DNA of 64,000 nucleotides from Spiractinospora alimapuensis (GTDB lineage: Bacteria > Actinomycetota > Actinomycetes > Streptosporangiales > Streptosporangiaceae), in contig NZ_CP072467.1 in the NCBI RefSeq assembly GCF_018437505.1, forward strand, positions 5,356,010 through 5,420,009. Direction: 5' to 3'. How positions within the stretch are numbered: the first letter of the stretch is position 1; each line of letters opens with the position of its first letter. A model generated the notes under the pieces. The model was not told where the DNA came from. It searched no databases and saw only the letters and a program-made list of their open reading frames with translations. Of the stretch, positions 27,730-35,186 are shown piece by piece. The translations under genes and the position numbers were made by a program.

Positions 27730-28104
27730 CTAAGAGCTCGACGACAGGCCGGTCACAGGGTCCAGAGCGTTCGCCAGTGACGGGGCGTCCGGCGTGCTCA
27801 CCAGGATTTCGTCGAACTCCGGGTGCTCCAGCCGCACCCGCAACAGCGCCACGTTCCGCCGCATGGCCACCAGCCTTCGCGTGCCGTTCGGGTGGGTGAA
27901 GGTTCCGACCTTCACGAACCCCGAGACAACGAGCCCGAACTTGCGCCAACCGAGCACCTCCGAGGTCCACCCGAGCTCGGAGATCGCCCCCGTCACATCC
28001 CCCAAAGGCACCTCCACCATCGACCTGAGACTCATGTAGCGCTCCCAGCCCTCAAATGCGATGTGAAGGCGAGCGGGGTTCTGAAGTATTCGCACCATCG
28101 CCAT
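27730..28104 (-). CDS. Small hypothetical protein, possibly bacterial PH-like fold
   Basis: A 124-residue soluble protein I cannot name. The central pattern GLVVSGFVKVGTFTHPNGTRRL, then AMRRNVALLRVRLEHPEFDEI and STPDAPSLANAL, alternates strands and ends in a helix, like the uncharacterised bacterial PH-domain group; this is inference from pattern only. It starts at ATG 28104 (or ATG 28098). It is transcribed divergently from an ArsR-like regulator, with the palindrome 28114-28129 between them, so it is probably the regulator's target. Confidence 0.7.
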   Translation of the reverse strand: MAMVRILQNPARLHIAFEGWERYMSLRSMVEVPLGDVTGAISELGWTSEVLGWRKFGLVVSGFVKVGTFTHPNGTRRLVAMRRNVALLRVRLEHPEFDEILVSTPDAPSLANALDPVTGLSSSS

Positions 28105-28113
28105 ACCCCAACG

Positions 28114-28129
28114 TTATCAATTTTGATAA
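28114..28129. promoter_or_regulatory. Operator-like inverted repeat TTATCAA-TT-TTGATAA
   Basis: Perfect 7-bp arms with a 2-nt spacer in an AT-rich island, 9 nt from the start of the minus-strand gene and about 27 nt before the ArsR-like gene. Position and symmetry fit a dimeric winged-helix repressor controlling both genes. Confidence 0.7.
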
Positions 28130-28155
28130 TAATCGCAAGTGGCATGATTGGTTCC

Positions 28156-28677
28156 ATGTCCCAGCCTCGTATCGCCGACGTCGTGATGCACCCGGTGCGG
28201 TTGCGCATCCTGCACCAGCTCGCCGACCGTGAACGCACGACCTCCCAGTTGCGTGAGGCGTTGCCGGACGTCACACCGGCGACGCTCTACCGGCACGTGG
28301 GCGCGCTCCTCGACGCCGAAGTCCTCACCGTCGTCGCCGAGCGACGGGTCCGCGGGGCCGTCGAACGGACCCTCGCGCTCGGGCCACGAACGCCGCACGG
28401 CGATCAGGAGGAGGTCGCGGCCATCGGTCCGGCCGGGATGCGTCAGATCTATCTGGTGTTCCTGGCCCAGCTCAGTGGTCAGCTCGACCGGTTCCTCGAG
28501 TCCGCGGACCCGGACCTCCTCGCGTTGTCCGGTGCCGCGCAGACCGTCCTGCACGTCGACGGGGACGATCTCGCCGCCCTCCAGGAAGGGCTGGCCGCTC
28601 TCCTGGCGGACTACCGGGAAGCGAAACCCGGGAAGCGGCGAGTCACCCTGTCGACGGTCCTGCTCCCTGACGCCTGA
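28156..28677 (+). CDS. ArsR-like winged-helix transcriptional regulator
   Basis: A 173-residue protein with an N-terminal winged helix-turn-helix (about 8-75: VMHPVRLRILHQLADRERTT, LPDVTPATLYRHVGALLDAEVLTVVAERRVRG) of the ArsR/HTH_20 type, followed by an all-helical C-terminal part (about 85-165) without cysteine metal sites, so it is not a metal sensor. ATG 28156 is preferred; ATG 28144 would add four residues. Divergent from the 124-residue gene and likely autoregulated through the palindrome at 28114-28129. Confidence 0.83.
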   Translation: MSQPRIADVVMHPVRLRILHQLADRERTTSQLREALPDVTPATLYRHVGALLDAEVLTVVAERRVRGAVERTLALGPRTPHGDQEEVAAIGPAGMRQIYLVFLAQLSGQLDRFLESADPDLLALSGAAQTVLHVDGDDLAALQEGLAALLADYREAKPGKRRVTLSTVLLPDA

Positions 28678-28722
28678 GGTGGCCGAGGCGGCGGGCGCGC
28701 GACCAGGGAAGTGTGCCCCGTC

Positions 28723-30129
28723 TCAAGCGTTCAGGTCCTCGCGGCTCGTGCTGAGGATGGTGAGGCCCGCGCCGATCGCGACGAACGTGTAGAGGAACGC
28801 GCCGAGGCCGATGGCGGCCTCGGCTCCCGGGCCGTAGATGGCGGTGAGGCTCATCCGCGCCGTCTCGCGTGTGCCCAGGAAGATCGCGAGTGCTCCGACG
28901 GTGGCGATGCCGGCGCCGGCGCCGACGGCGAACGCGCTCTCCTGGATGGCTCCGGCGTCGGCGGTGCGATGGTGGGGGGCCGCGCTCATCAGGGCGTTGG
29001 CGGCGATGGCCATGACGATCCCGGCGCCGAGCCCCAGCAGGACCATCGCCACGGTCTGGGTGGCCCCGTTCATGACGAACAGGGCGCCACCGGAAGCGAG
29101 GGCCAGGCCGGTGACGATGACGTGTTGTGGGGAGAGACCGCGCTGCAACGCCGGGCCCAGCAGGCCCCCGACCGCGCAGGCCGCGGCGAGGGGGACCAGG
29201 GTGATCCCCGCCTCCACCGCCGACTGTTCGTCGATGATTTGGAGACGCTGGGTCAACACGTACAGGACCCCGTTGAAAATGCCGGTGGTAGCGGCGATCG
29301 TCGCGGTCGAGGCGGCCAGGAGACGGTTCGTGAACAGGCGCACGTCCAGGAACGGGCGCGCGAGTCGGAGCTGACGGGCCAGGAAGACGACGCCGACGAC
29401 GGCACCCGCCACGATCGCCGCGGCGCTGAGGGCGGTGGTGGAGTCCGGCTGCGCCGCCCCCTTGAGGCCGACCACGAGGAGCCCCACGGCGACGGCGGAG
29501 TAGACGGCACTCGGGACGTCGAGGCTGGGGGCGTCGGGGTTGTGGGACTCCTCCAACACGGCTCGGGCGAGCACCACGCAGAGGACGAACAGCACCACGT
29601 TGATCCAGAACACCCACCGCCAGCCGGCCAGCTCGACCAGGCCACCTCCGAGCAGGGGGCCCAGGGCAGAGCCGACGCCGAAGCTCGCGGACCAGACCCC
29701 GTAGGCCACGGCGCGCAGTCGCAGGCCCGGAAAGGTCACCCGGATGATCGCCACTGTTCCGGCGATCAACATGGCCGCACCGACACCTTGCCCGGCACGG
29801 GCCAGGAGCAGCATCTCCGGTACCGAGGTGGCACCCGCCACCATCGCGCCGGAGATGGCGATGCCGAGCCCGATCAGGTAGAGGCGTTTGCGACCGAACC
29901 GGTCAGCGAGGACCGCGGCCGGGATGATCATCATTCCGGCGGTGAGTGCGTAGACGTCCGCGGTCCAGAGCGCCTGGAGGGGGCCGAGTCCCAGGTCCTC
30001 GCCGATGGCGGGCAGCGCCACCGTCACCTTGGTCATGTCCGAGCCGCCGAGGGTCATCACGATGGCGAACAGCCCCAAGATGGCCCAGAGGCTCCGGGGG
30101 ATGGCTCTCCGCTGGGCTACCTCTGTCAT
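28723..30129 (-). CDS. MFS drug transporter, DHA2 (14-helix) type
   Basis: The 468-residue protein has about 14 membrane helices, motif A LADRFGRKRLY (about 73-84) and the antiporter motif C region GSALGPLLGGGLVE. The architecture matches the QacA/EmrB proton-drug antiporters of the cytoplasmic membrane. It starts at ATG 30129 with an AGGCGG box. It is divergent from a LysR-type gene across a 107-nt gap with two inverted repeats, so the exporter is probably the LysR target. Substrate cannot be inferred. Confidence 0.88.
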   Translation of the reverse strand: MTEVAQRRAIPRSLWAILGLFAIVMTLGGSDMTKVTVALPAIGEDLGLGPLQALWTADVYALTAGMMIIPAAVLADRFGRKRLYLIGLGIAISGAMVAGATSVPEMLLLARAGQGVGAAMLIAGTVAIIRVTFPGLRLRAVAYGVWSASFGVGSALGPLLGGGLVELAGWRWVFWINVVLFVLCVVLARAVLEESHNPDAPSLDVPSAVYSAVAVGLLVVGLKGAAQPDSTTALSAAAIVAGAVVGVVFLARQLRLARPFLDVRLFTNRLLAASTATIAATTGIFNGVLYVLTQRLQIIDEQSAVEAGITLVPLAAACAVGGLLGPALQRGLSPQHVIVTGLALASGGALFVMNGATQTVAMVLLGLGAGIVMAIAANALMSAAPHHRTADAGAIQESAFAVGAGAGIATVGALAIFLGTRETARMSLTAIYGPGAEAAIGLGAFLYTFVAIGAGLTILSTSREDLNA

Positions 30130-30189
30130 CGCTGCCGCCTTGCTCGGTGGGGATCTGGGGACACAGTCCAGTCCTACGGCAGCCGAGAA

Positions 30190-30223
30190 ATGAATTCCAG
30201 GTTCAATTTTTCACCGAATTCAT
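30190..30223. promoter_or_regulatory. Inverted repeat ATGAATTC...GAATTCAT in MFS/LysR gap
   Basis: Perfect 8-bp arms (30190-30197, 30216-30223) separated by 18 nt in the gap between the divergent MFS and lysR genes. This spacing over two helical turns is compatible with binding of a LysR-type tetramer. Confidence 0.5.
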
Positions 30224-30239
30224 GCACCATGGGTGCATG
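30221..30239. promoter_or_regulatory. Palindrome overlapping the lysR-type start codon
   Basis: CATGCACC-ATG-GGTGCATG has perfect 8-bp arms; its last three bases are the start codon of the regulator. It may be an autoregulatory operator or a hairpin hiding the start. No Shine-Dalgarno sequence precedes the ATG. Confidence 0.5.
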
Positions 30240-31151
30240 ATTGACGCTCGGCTCCAACTGCTGATCGCCGTGAGCGAGTACAAGACCGTCACCGCCGCGG
30301 CCGAGGCCCTCTACCGAAGCCCGTCCGGAGTCTCCAAGCAGTTGAAGGAGCTCGCCGCCGAGCTGGATATCGACCTGCTCGAACGGCAGGGGCGGCGGGT
30401 GCGCCTCACACCGGCCGGTCAGCGCCTGGTGAACCACGCCCGCGCGCTGAACGCCCAGTGGGAGACCGCCCTCAGCGACACGGCGGCCGCCGCTCGACAA
30501 CTGTGCGGTCCCGTCACGATCGGGAGCTTCCCAACGGGCATCTCCTCCCTCGTCACACCGACGGTGAGCCAGTTGCGGACGCGGCATGGGAGTCTGCGGC
30601 CCCTGGTCGTGGAGACGTACTCACGTGAGGTGCTCGTCGCCCTGGAGTCGGGCGCGATCGACGTCGGGCTCTTCGTCGCGGAGGAGGCGACGAGTCGGAT
30701 CGAGGACAGCCACATCGACGTCTGCGACCTCATGGATGACCCCATCGACCTCCTCATCCCGCATGACCACCCTTTCAACGACCGCGAACGGGTGGCCCTG
30801 GTGGACGCTGCGCACGAGGAGTGGATAACGGGCCAGTCGCACCAGGACTCCTACGCGGAGCTCCTCGCCGCGACGCGGGCGGTCGGGTACTCACCCCGGG
30901 TCGCCCACTACGCCCAGGAACTCACCGCCGTCACCGCGCTCGTCGCCGCCGGCCTCGGCATCGCCGCCGTCCCCCGGATCGCCATGACGATCTCCCACCC
31001 CAACGTCAACCAGATCGCCCTCGCCGGCCGCGACGTTCCCCGCCGCCGGATCCTCCTCGCGATGCGCCGAGGATCCGCCGAGAATCCCCGCATCGAAGCC
31101 GTGGTCGCGGCCCTACGGGAGCGCATCGCCGACCTACGCCGCGACCAGTGA
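30237..31151 (+). CDS. LysR family transcriptional regulator
   Basis: The 304-residue product has the LysR N-terminal helix-turn-helix (MIDARLQLLIAVSEYKTVTA, then ALYRSPSGVSKQLKELAAELDIDLLERQGRRVRLTPAG) and a periplasmic-binding-fold effector domain (about 90-290, PVTIGSFPTGISSLVTP). ATG 30237 matches the family start; the upstream frame to 29946 is unrelated. Divergent orientation to the MFS gene is the classic LysR arrangement. The inducer is unknown. Confidence 0.92.
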   Translation: MIDARLQLLIAVSEYKTVTAAAEALYRSPSGVSKQLKELAAELDIDLLERQGRRVRLTPAGQRLVNHARALNAQWETALSDTAAAARQLCGPVTIGSFPTGISSLVTPTVSQLRTRHGSLRPLVVETYSREVLVALESGAIDVGLFVAEEATSRIEDSHIDVCDLMDDPIDLLIPHDHPFNDRERVALVDAAHEEWITGQSHQDSYAELLAATRAVGYSPRVAHYAQELTAVTALVAAGLGIAAVPRIAMTISHPNVNQIALAGRDVPRRRILLAMRRGSAENPRIEAVVAALRERIADLRRDQ

Positions 31152-31213
31152 CGGCGGAAAGCGCCCCGCGGCTCCTCTGACGATGCGGGCCACGGGCCGG
31201 GGTCGGAGCTCGG

Positions 31214-31666
31214 CTATCCGACGACCTCCAGGTTGTCGATCATGGTGCGCAGAGTCCGCGCCGTGCGTTCGTAGTCCTCCGCCGGGACACCCGCCACCGA
31301 CCGCTCGCGGATCGCCCGCACCTCGGCGGCGACGGTGGTGAGGACCCGTGTGCCGCTCGTCGTCAGTGAGTATGTGTCGTCGTCGAAGTGGACGAGTCCC
31401 TCGGCGACGAGCGCGGTGAGGTGGGGGAGCACCGTCTCCTCGGCGGGTGGTGTGAGGAACGGGGCCACTGCCGCGGCCAGCGTCGCCCGGGACGTGGGGC
31501 CGCCGGCGAGCGTGTTGAGGAGCTGCCACTGACGTCGGGTGATGCCGTGGGAGTCCACCGCGTGGGCGAAGCACGCGTCGATGCGGCGGTCCAGTGTGCG
31601 GAGTAGCAGACCGATCGGAGGAAGGGTCTCGTCGTCGCTGCGATCGCTATCAACAGTTGTATTCAT
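31214..31666 (-). CDS. MarR family transcriptional regulator (minus-strand partner)
   Basis: A 150-residue winged-helix regulator: helix-rich N-terminus (PPIGLLLRTLDRRIDACFAHAV), recognition region GITRRQWQLLNTLAGGPTSRATLAAAVAPFLTPP, wing and dimerisation helix at the C-terminus. ATG 31666 has GGAGAC about 13 nt upstream; in-frame codons to 31708 are unlikely. A perfect palindrome overlaps its start codon. It is divergent from another MarR-type gene, and no enzyme or pump lies between them. Confidence 0.8.
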   Translation of the reverse strand: MNTTVDSDRSDDETLPPIGLLLRTLDRRIDACFAHAVDSHGITRRQWQLLNTLAGGPTSRATLAAAVAPFLTPPAEETVLPHLTALVAEGLVHFDDDTYSLTTSGTRVLTTVAAEVRAIRERSVAGVPAEDYERTARTLRTMIDNLEVVG

Positions 31667-31671
31667 ACAAC
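31656..31671. promoter_or_regulatory. MarR-type operator GTTGTAT-TC-ATACAAC
   Basis: Perfect 7-bp arms with a 2-nt spacer covering the start codon of the minus-strand MarR gene, in the 45-nt gap between divergent MarR genes. This is the symmetry and length usual for MarR dimers. Confidence 0.65.
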
Positions 31672-31693
31672 CAATGTGTCTCCTGGTTTGATG

Positions 31694-31702
31694 GTTGTCA
31701 AC
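31694..31702. promoter_or_regulatory. Second palindromic site GTTGTCAAC in MarR-MarR gap
   Basis: A 9-bp perfect palindrome followed by TAGCAAC, 9 nt before the plus-strand MarR start. With the site at 31656-31671 it suggests two operators for two regulators. Confidence 0.45.
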
Positions 31703-31711
31703 TAGCAACTG

Positions 31712-32194
31712 ATGTATCGTGGCGGGATGTCGTCCGACCGTGCACCCGTGGAGGCGATCGAGGGCGCGCTGGTGCGCATCCGACGTGACCAGCAGGCCCG
31801 GCGGTTACACCGACGCGCCGCGGAGGACGGAGCGGCGGCCAGGGGAGCGGCGGACGCGGCGCGGTTCCGCTACCTGGACGCGCTGGACGGTGCGCCTCGA
31901 GAGCTGGCCATCTCGGAGGTCGCCGAGGCGATCGGTGTCGACCGACCGCGCGCCAGCCGCCTCACGAGGGAGCTGATCGCCGACGGATTGGTGGAACACG
32001 GCTCCGATGCGCGGGATTCGCGCTACACGCGTCTTCGCCTGACACACTCCGGACAGGAACTGGTGGACGCGGTGCGCGCGAGGCGCCGACGTGCTGTCGC
32101 CGACGCGCTCGGCGGGTTCACCGCCGAGGAGGCCCGGACGCTGGCGGTGCTCCTCGACCGCTTCGTGGACGCCTGGCCACGAGGATCCAACTAA
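31712..32194 (+). CDS. MarR family transcriptional regulator (plus-strand partner)
   Basis: A 160-residue protein with a winged helix (about 48-120: YLDALDGAPRELAISEVAEAIGVDRPRASRLTRELIADGLVEHGSDARDSRYTRLRLTHSGQ), the canonical MarR recognition helix plus D-x-R wing. The start is uncertain: ATG 31712 or ATG 31727 (MSSDRAP), neither with a good ribosome site, so a leaderless message is possible. Divergent from the other MarR gene; what it controls outside this pair is not visible. Confidence 0.82.
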   Translation: MYRGGMSSDRAPVEAIEGALVRIRRDQQARRLHRRAAEDGAAARGAADAARFRYLDALDGAPRELAISEVAEAIGVDRPRASRLTRELIADGLVEHGSDARDSRYTRLRLTHSGQELVDAVRARRRRAVADALGGFTAEEARTLAVLLDRFVDAWPRGSN

Positions 32195-32384
32195 CTCCGG
32201 GGTTCGATGTCAGGGGAGGTGGATGCGTCGGTGCCTCGTTGTGGTGTGGGGCAGTGCTTCACCGCTGGCCGCGTTCAGGCCGTGGAGATCGCGAGCGGGT
32301 TCTCAATGGCGAAGGTCATCGGTCGCGTCTGGCCGCGCGCCTGACGATCGTGCCTTCGGTCGGGGGATCCAAGCGATCAGGTAT

Positions 32385-32401
32385 TGACTGACCGTCAGTC
32401 A
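32385..32401. promoter_or_regulatory. TetR-like operator TGACTGA-CCG-TCAGTCA upstream of the O-methyltransferase
   Basis: Perfect 7-bp arms with a 3-nt spacer, about 100 nt before the O-methyltransferase start, followed by AT-richer DNA (TTAAATAGGTTTGCCTAACCT) that could hold the -10. The GACTGAC/GTCAGTC half-sites are typical of TetR regulators. The rest of the 32195-32504 gap shows no gene. Confidence 0.6.
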
Positions 32402-32504
32402 GTTAAATAGGTTTGCCTAACCTGTTCCCGTTGCTCGTCTGTGAGTCGGTCGAGCGAGCCCCTTGGGCGACAGTCACATCACAACAACCAGCCGGGAGGA
32501 ACGT

Positions 32505-33536
32505 ATGTCGAGTGGCACGCTGGACAAGGAGCTGATGGGGATGATCACCGGCTACATGCCGGCGTTCACGATCAGAGCGGCGCTCCAACTGGGGATTCCG
32601 GCGGCGATCGGCGAGTCCACGGTGACGGCCGCCGAGTTGGCGCGTGTCACTTCGACCCACGAACCCTCACTCATCAGGATGCTGCGCACACTGGCCGCAC
32701 TTGAGGTGCTCGTCGAGACCATGCCAGGGTCCTTCGCGCTGGCTCCGCGGGGACGGCTTCTCCTGCCGGGGGTTCCGGGGTCCCAGCACGACAGTGCCAT
32801 GGTGATACTCGACGAGTCGATGTGGGGGGCGTGGCCGATCCTCGACCAGGCGATTCGGACCGGCGAATCCGCGTTTGATTGTGCCTTCGGCACTGACTAC
32901 ATGACCTACACCGGGTACGCGGAGGGCTCGGAGATTCGCGACCACGTTGACCAGGCCCTCATTGACGAAACGCGCGCCGTGGCCCCGTTCGTCGTCAACG
33001 CGTTTGACTTTCGGCAGTATTCGACCTTCGTCGACATCGGCGGGGGCAGCGGCGCTCTCGCCGCTGCCCTGATCGTCGCCCACCCACATCTCCGCGGCAC
33101 AGTCTTCGACACTGACAACGGGGCCGCTCTCGCCCCACGGCTGCTAACGGAGGCTGGTGTCGCCGACCGCTGCGAGGTCCGGACCGGGGACTTCTTCACC
33201 GAGGTGCCGGTCGGAGACGTGTTCGTGTGCAAGAGCGTGCTGTTCAACTGGGCCAACGACGAGCACGTCTCGACGATCCTCGACAACTGTCGGTGGGTCA
33301 TCCCGGACAACGGCCGGTTGTTGTTGATCGAGCAGATGCTTCCGCCGACCGTTGACGGATCGATGCCCGCCGACGTCTATGTCGACGACCTGAACTCCGT
33401 CGTTAGTCTGGGAGGGCGTCGACGAGCCGAGCCCGAGTACCGCGTGCTGCTGTCCGCGGCGGGTTTCGACATGATCGTCCACCCACTGCCGTCCGCGCCG
33501 TACGGCTACGTGATGCTCGAGGCCGTGCCCATCTGA
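32505..33536 (+). CDS. O-methyltransferase family protein (Methyltransf_2 type)
   Basis: A 343-residue SAM methyltransferase of the plant COMT / bacterial antibiotic O-methyltransferase group: N-terminal dimerisation winged-helix domain (about 12-95), SAM motif VDIGGGSGALA (176-186), GDFF at 228-231 and C-terminal motif LLLIEQMLP. The position of the usual catalytic His-Asp-Trp reads F247-N248-W249, so the general base is missing. ATG 32505 has GGGAGGA 4 nt upstream. Convergent with an MFS exporter; such pairs often handle small aromatic or polyketide compounds, but no biosynthetic cluster is here. Confidence 0.85.
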   Translation: MSSGTLDKELMGMITGYMPAFTIRAALQLGIPAAIGESTVTAAELARVTSTHEPSLIRMLRTLAALEVLVETMPGSFALAPRGRLLLPGVPGSQHDSAMVILDESMWGAWPILDQAIRTGESAFDCAFGTDYMTYTGYAEGSEIRDHVDQALIDETRAVAPFVVNAFDFRQYSTFVDIGGGSGALAAALIVAHPHLRGTVFDTDNGAALAPRLLTEAGVADRCEVRTGDFFTEVPVGDVFVCKSVLFNWANDEHVSTILDNCRWVIPDNGRLLLIEQMLPPTVDGSMPADVYVDDLNSVVSLGGRRRAEPEYRVLLSAAGFDMIVHPLPSAPYGYVMLEAVPI

Positions 33537-33605
33537 CCATCGAATCCGACTACCTAGCCTCGGTCCTCCAATTGGGGCGACCGGGGCGCCCGTCAGCTTC
33601 GCGGC

Positions 33606-34967
33606 TCAACTCCGTGCCACCGATCGCGGACGTCCCGGGAGGAAGGCGGCGATGGTCAGGGCGACCAGGGCCGCCGCCGCGCCGATGCCGAGGACCGTCT
33701 GGAAGCCGGCCTCGGACGGGAGCTGGGTGGTGCCCACGCTGAGCGTCATGTGGGCGAGCACGACCCCCGCGACCGCGCTGGAGGTCGAGGTGCCGATCGA
33801 TCGCATGAGGGTGTTCAGGCTGTTCGCGGCGGCGGTCTCCGACTGGGGAACCGCCCCCATGACCAGGGTGGGCATGGCACCATATCCGAGCCCGATGCCC
33901 GCGCCGACAACGCAGGAGACCGTGACCAGGCCCCAGGTGGAGGACATGAGTACCAGCGCGAGGCCGTAGCCGAACGCCACCACGACGGCGCCGACCATCA
34001 GGGTCACCTTCGCCCCCATCGCGCGGGAGATCCGCGCCGACACGGGCGCCATCACCATCATCACCAGCCCGCTCGGCGCCATCACCAGACCGGCGACGAG
34101 CATGGAACCGCCGAGTCCGTGCCCAGTCGCCTCCGGCAGTTGCACGATCTGTGGAATCACCAGCGACACGGCGAACATCGCGAAGCCGAACGCCACCGAG
34201 GCGATGTTGGTGAGCAGCACCTGGCGGCGGGCCGACGTCCGCAGGTCCACCAGCGGCTGACGGCTCCGGAGCTCCCACCAGCCCCAGACCGTCAGCACCA
34301 CGGCGGCTCCCGCGAAGAGCCCCAACGTCAACCTGCTACTCCAGCCCCAGTCCGCGCCCTTGGAGACGGCGAGGAGGAGACACAGCAGGGCGATCGAGAG
34401 TCCCACCGCCCCGGGCAGGTCGAAGCGACCGCCCGTGCGCTGTCGGGACTCGGGGACGAGGGTCCACACGAGCACGGTCGCCAGGGTGCCCAGACCCACC
34501 GCCACCCAGAACAGCACGTGCCAGTCGGCCACATCCGCGAGCAGGGCCGCCGCGGGTAGACCGAGTGCGCTGCCGACGCCCAGAGACGCGCTCATCAGTG
34601 CGGTCGCTCCGGCGAGTCGCTCGGGCGGGAGCTCGTCACGCATGATGCTGATGCCGAGCGGAATCACTCCCGCGGCCAACCCCTGCAACGTTCGGCCGAC
34701 GACCATCGGGGCGAGGCTGTGGGACAGGGCGCACACCAGGGAGCCGACCACGAGCATCGCCAGGCTGACCAGTACCATCCGTCTCTTGCCATACATGTCG
34801 CCCAGTCGTCCCAGCATGGGGGTGGCCACGGCGGCGGCGAGCAGGGTGGCGGTGATCGCCCAACTGGCGTCGGCGGCGGAGGTGCCCAGGAGTTCGGGCA
34901 GGGCGGGAACCAGGGGGATCATCACGGTGTGCATGAGGGCGACGATGATGCCGCTGAGCGCGAGCAC
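33606..34967 (-). CDS. MFS transporter (DHA2-like exporter), N-terminus uncertain
   Basis: A 453-residue, 12-14 helix exporter with motif A GRLGDMYGKRRM and TM segments throughout. GTG 34967 is the only start in this frame after a stop near 35033, has no ribosome site, and cuts into helix 1 (upstream in-frame codons read RPHVVVAV). In the neighbouring frame, ATG 35034 gives a plausible N-terminus (MTTVLAFADRRLHPSTAP) with GGGAG upstream, so a one-base frameshift near 34980 may have split off the true start. Divergent from a TetR gene, the classic repressor-pump arrangement. Confidence 0.82.
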   Translation of the reverse strand: MLALSGIIVALMHTVMIPLVPALPELLGTSAADASWAITATLLAAAVATPMLGRLGDMYGKRRMVLVSLAMLVVGSLVCALSHSLAPMVVGRTLQGLAAGVIPLGISIMRDELPPERLAGATALMSASLGVGSALGLPAAALLADVADWHVLFWVAVGLGTLATVLVWTLVPESRQRTGGRFDLPGAVGLSIALLCLLLAVSKGADWGWSSRLTLGLFAGAAVVLTVWGWWELRSRQPLVDLRTSARRQVLLTNIASVAFGFAMFAVSLVIPQIVQLPEATGHGLGGSMLVAGLVMAPSGLVMMVMAPVSARISRAMGAKVTLMVGAVVVAFGYGLALVLMSSTWGLVTVSCVVGAGIGLGYGAMPTLVMGAVPQSETAAANSLNTLMRSIGTSTSSAVAGVVLAHMTLSVGTTQLPSEAGFQTVLGIGAAAALVALTIAAFLPGRPRSVARS

Positions 34968-35077
34968 CGCGACTACGACGTGGGGCCGTGCTGGGGTGGA
35001 GCCGTCGGTCCGCGAAGGCGAGGACGGTGGTCATGGGCAAGAGCGCTCCCGTCACGGCCGGACACAACTCGACAGGA

Positions 35078-35098
35078 ATTAAGTCAGTTGATTGACTT
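35078..35098. promoter_or_regulatory. Operator-like repeat TAAGTCA-GTTGAT-TGACTTA between MFS and TetR genes
   Basis: Seven-base perfect arms separated by 6 nt in the divergent MFS/TetR gap. The GTCA/TGAC half-sites resemble the element at 32385-32401 before the O-methyltransferase, so the TetR protein encoded at 35187 may control both. Confidence 0.6.
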
Positions 35099-35186
35099 AC
35101 GCTAACAGGAGGGTGGACGGATCGTGGACGCGGGGCCGAGCGTCAGATGGTTCCTGACGCGTCCAGCGCCCTACACGGAGGAAGGC

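Noticed and set aside
28711-30240. 509-codon plus-strand open frame
   Set aside because: Antisense to the MFS exporter; the translation is a charged E/D/G/R-rich artefact.
32505-34967. Secondary-metabolite gene cluster around the O-methyltransferase and MFS pump
   Set aside because: No PKS, NRPS, terpene, RiPP or other scaffold-forming gene is present in the window.
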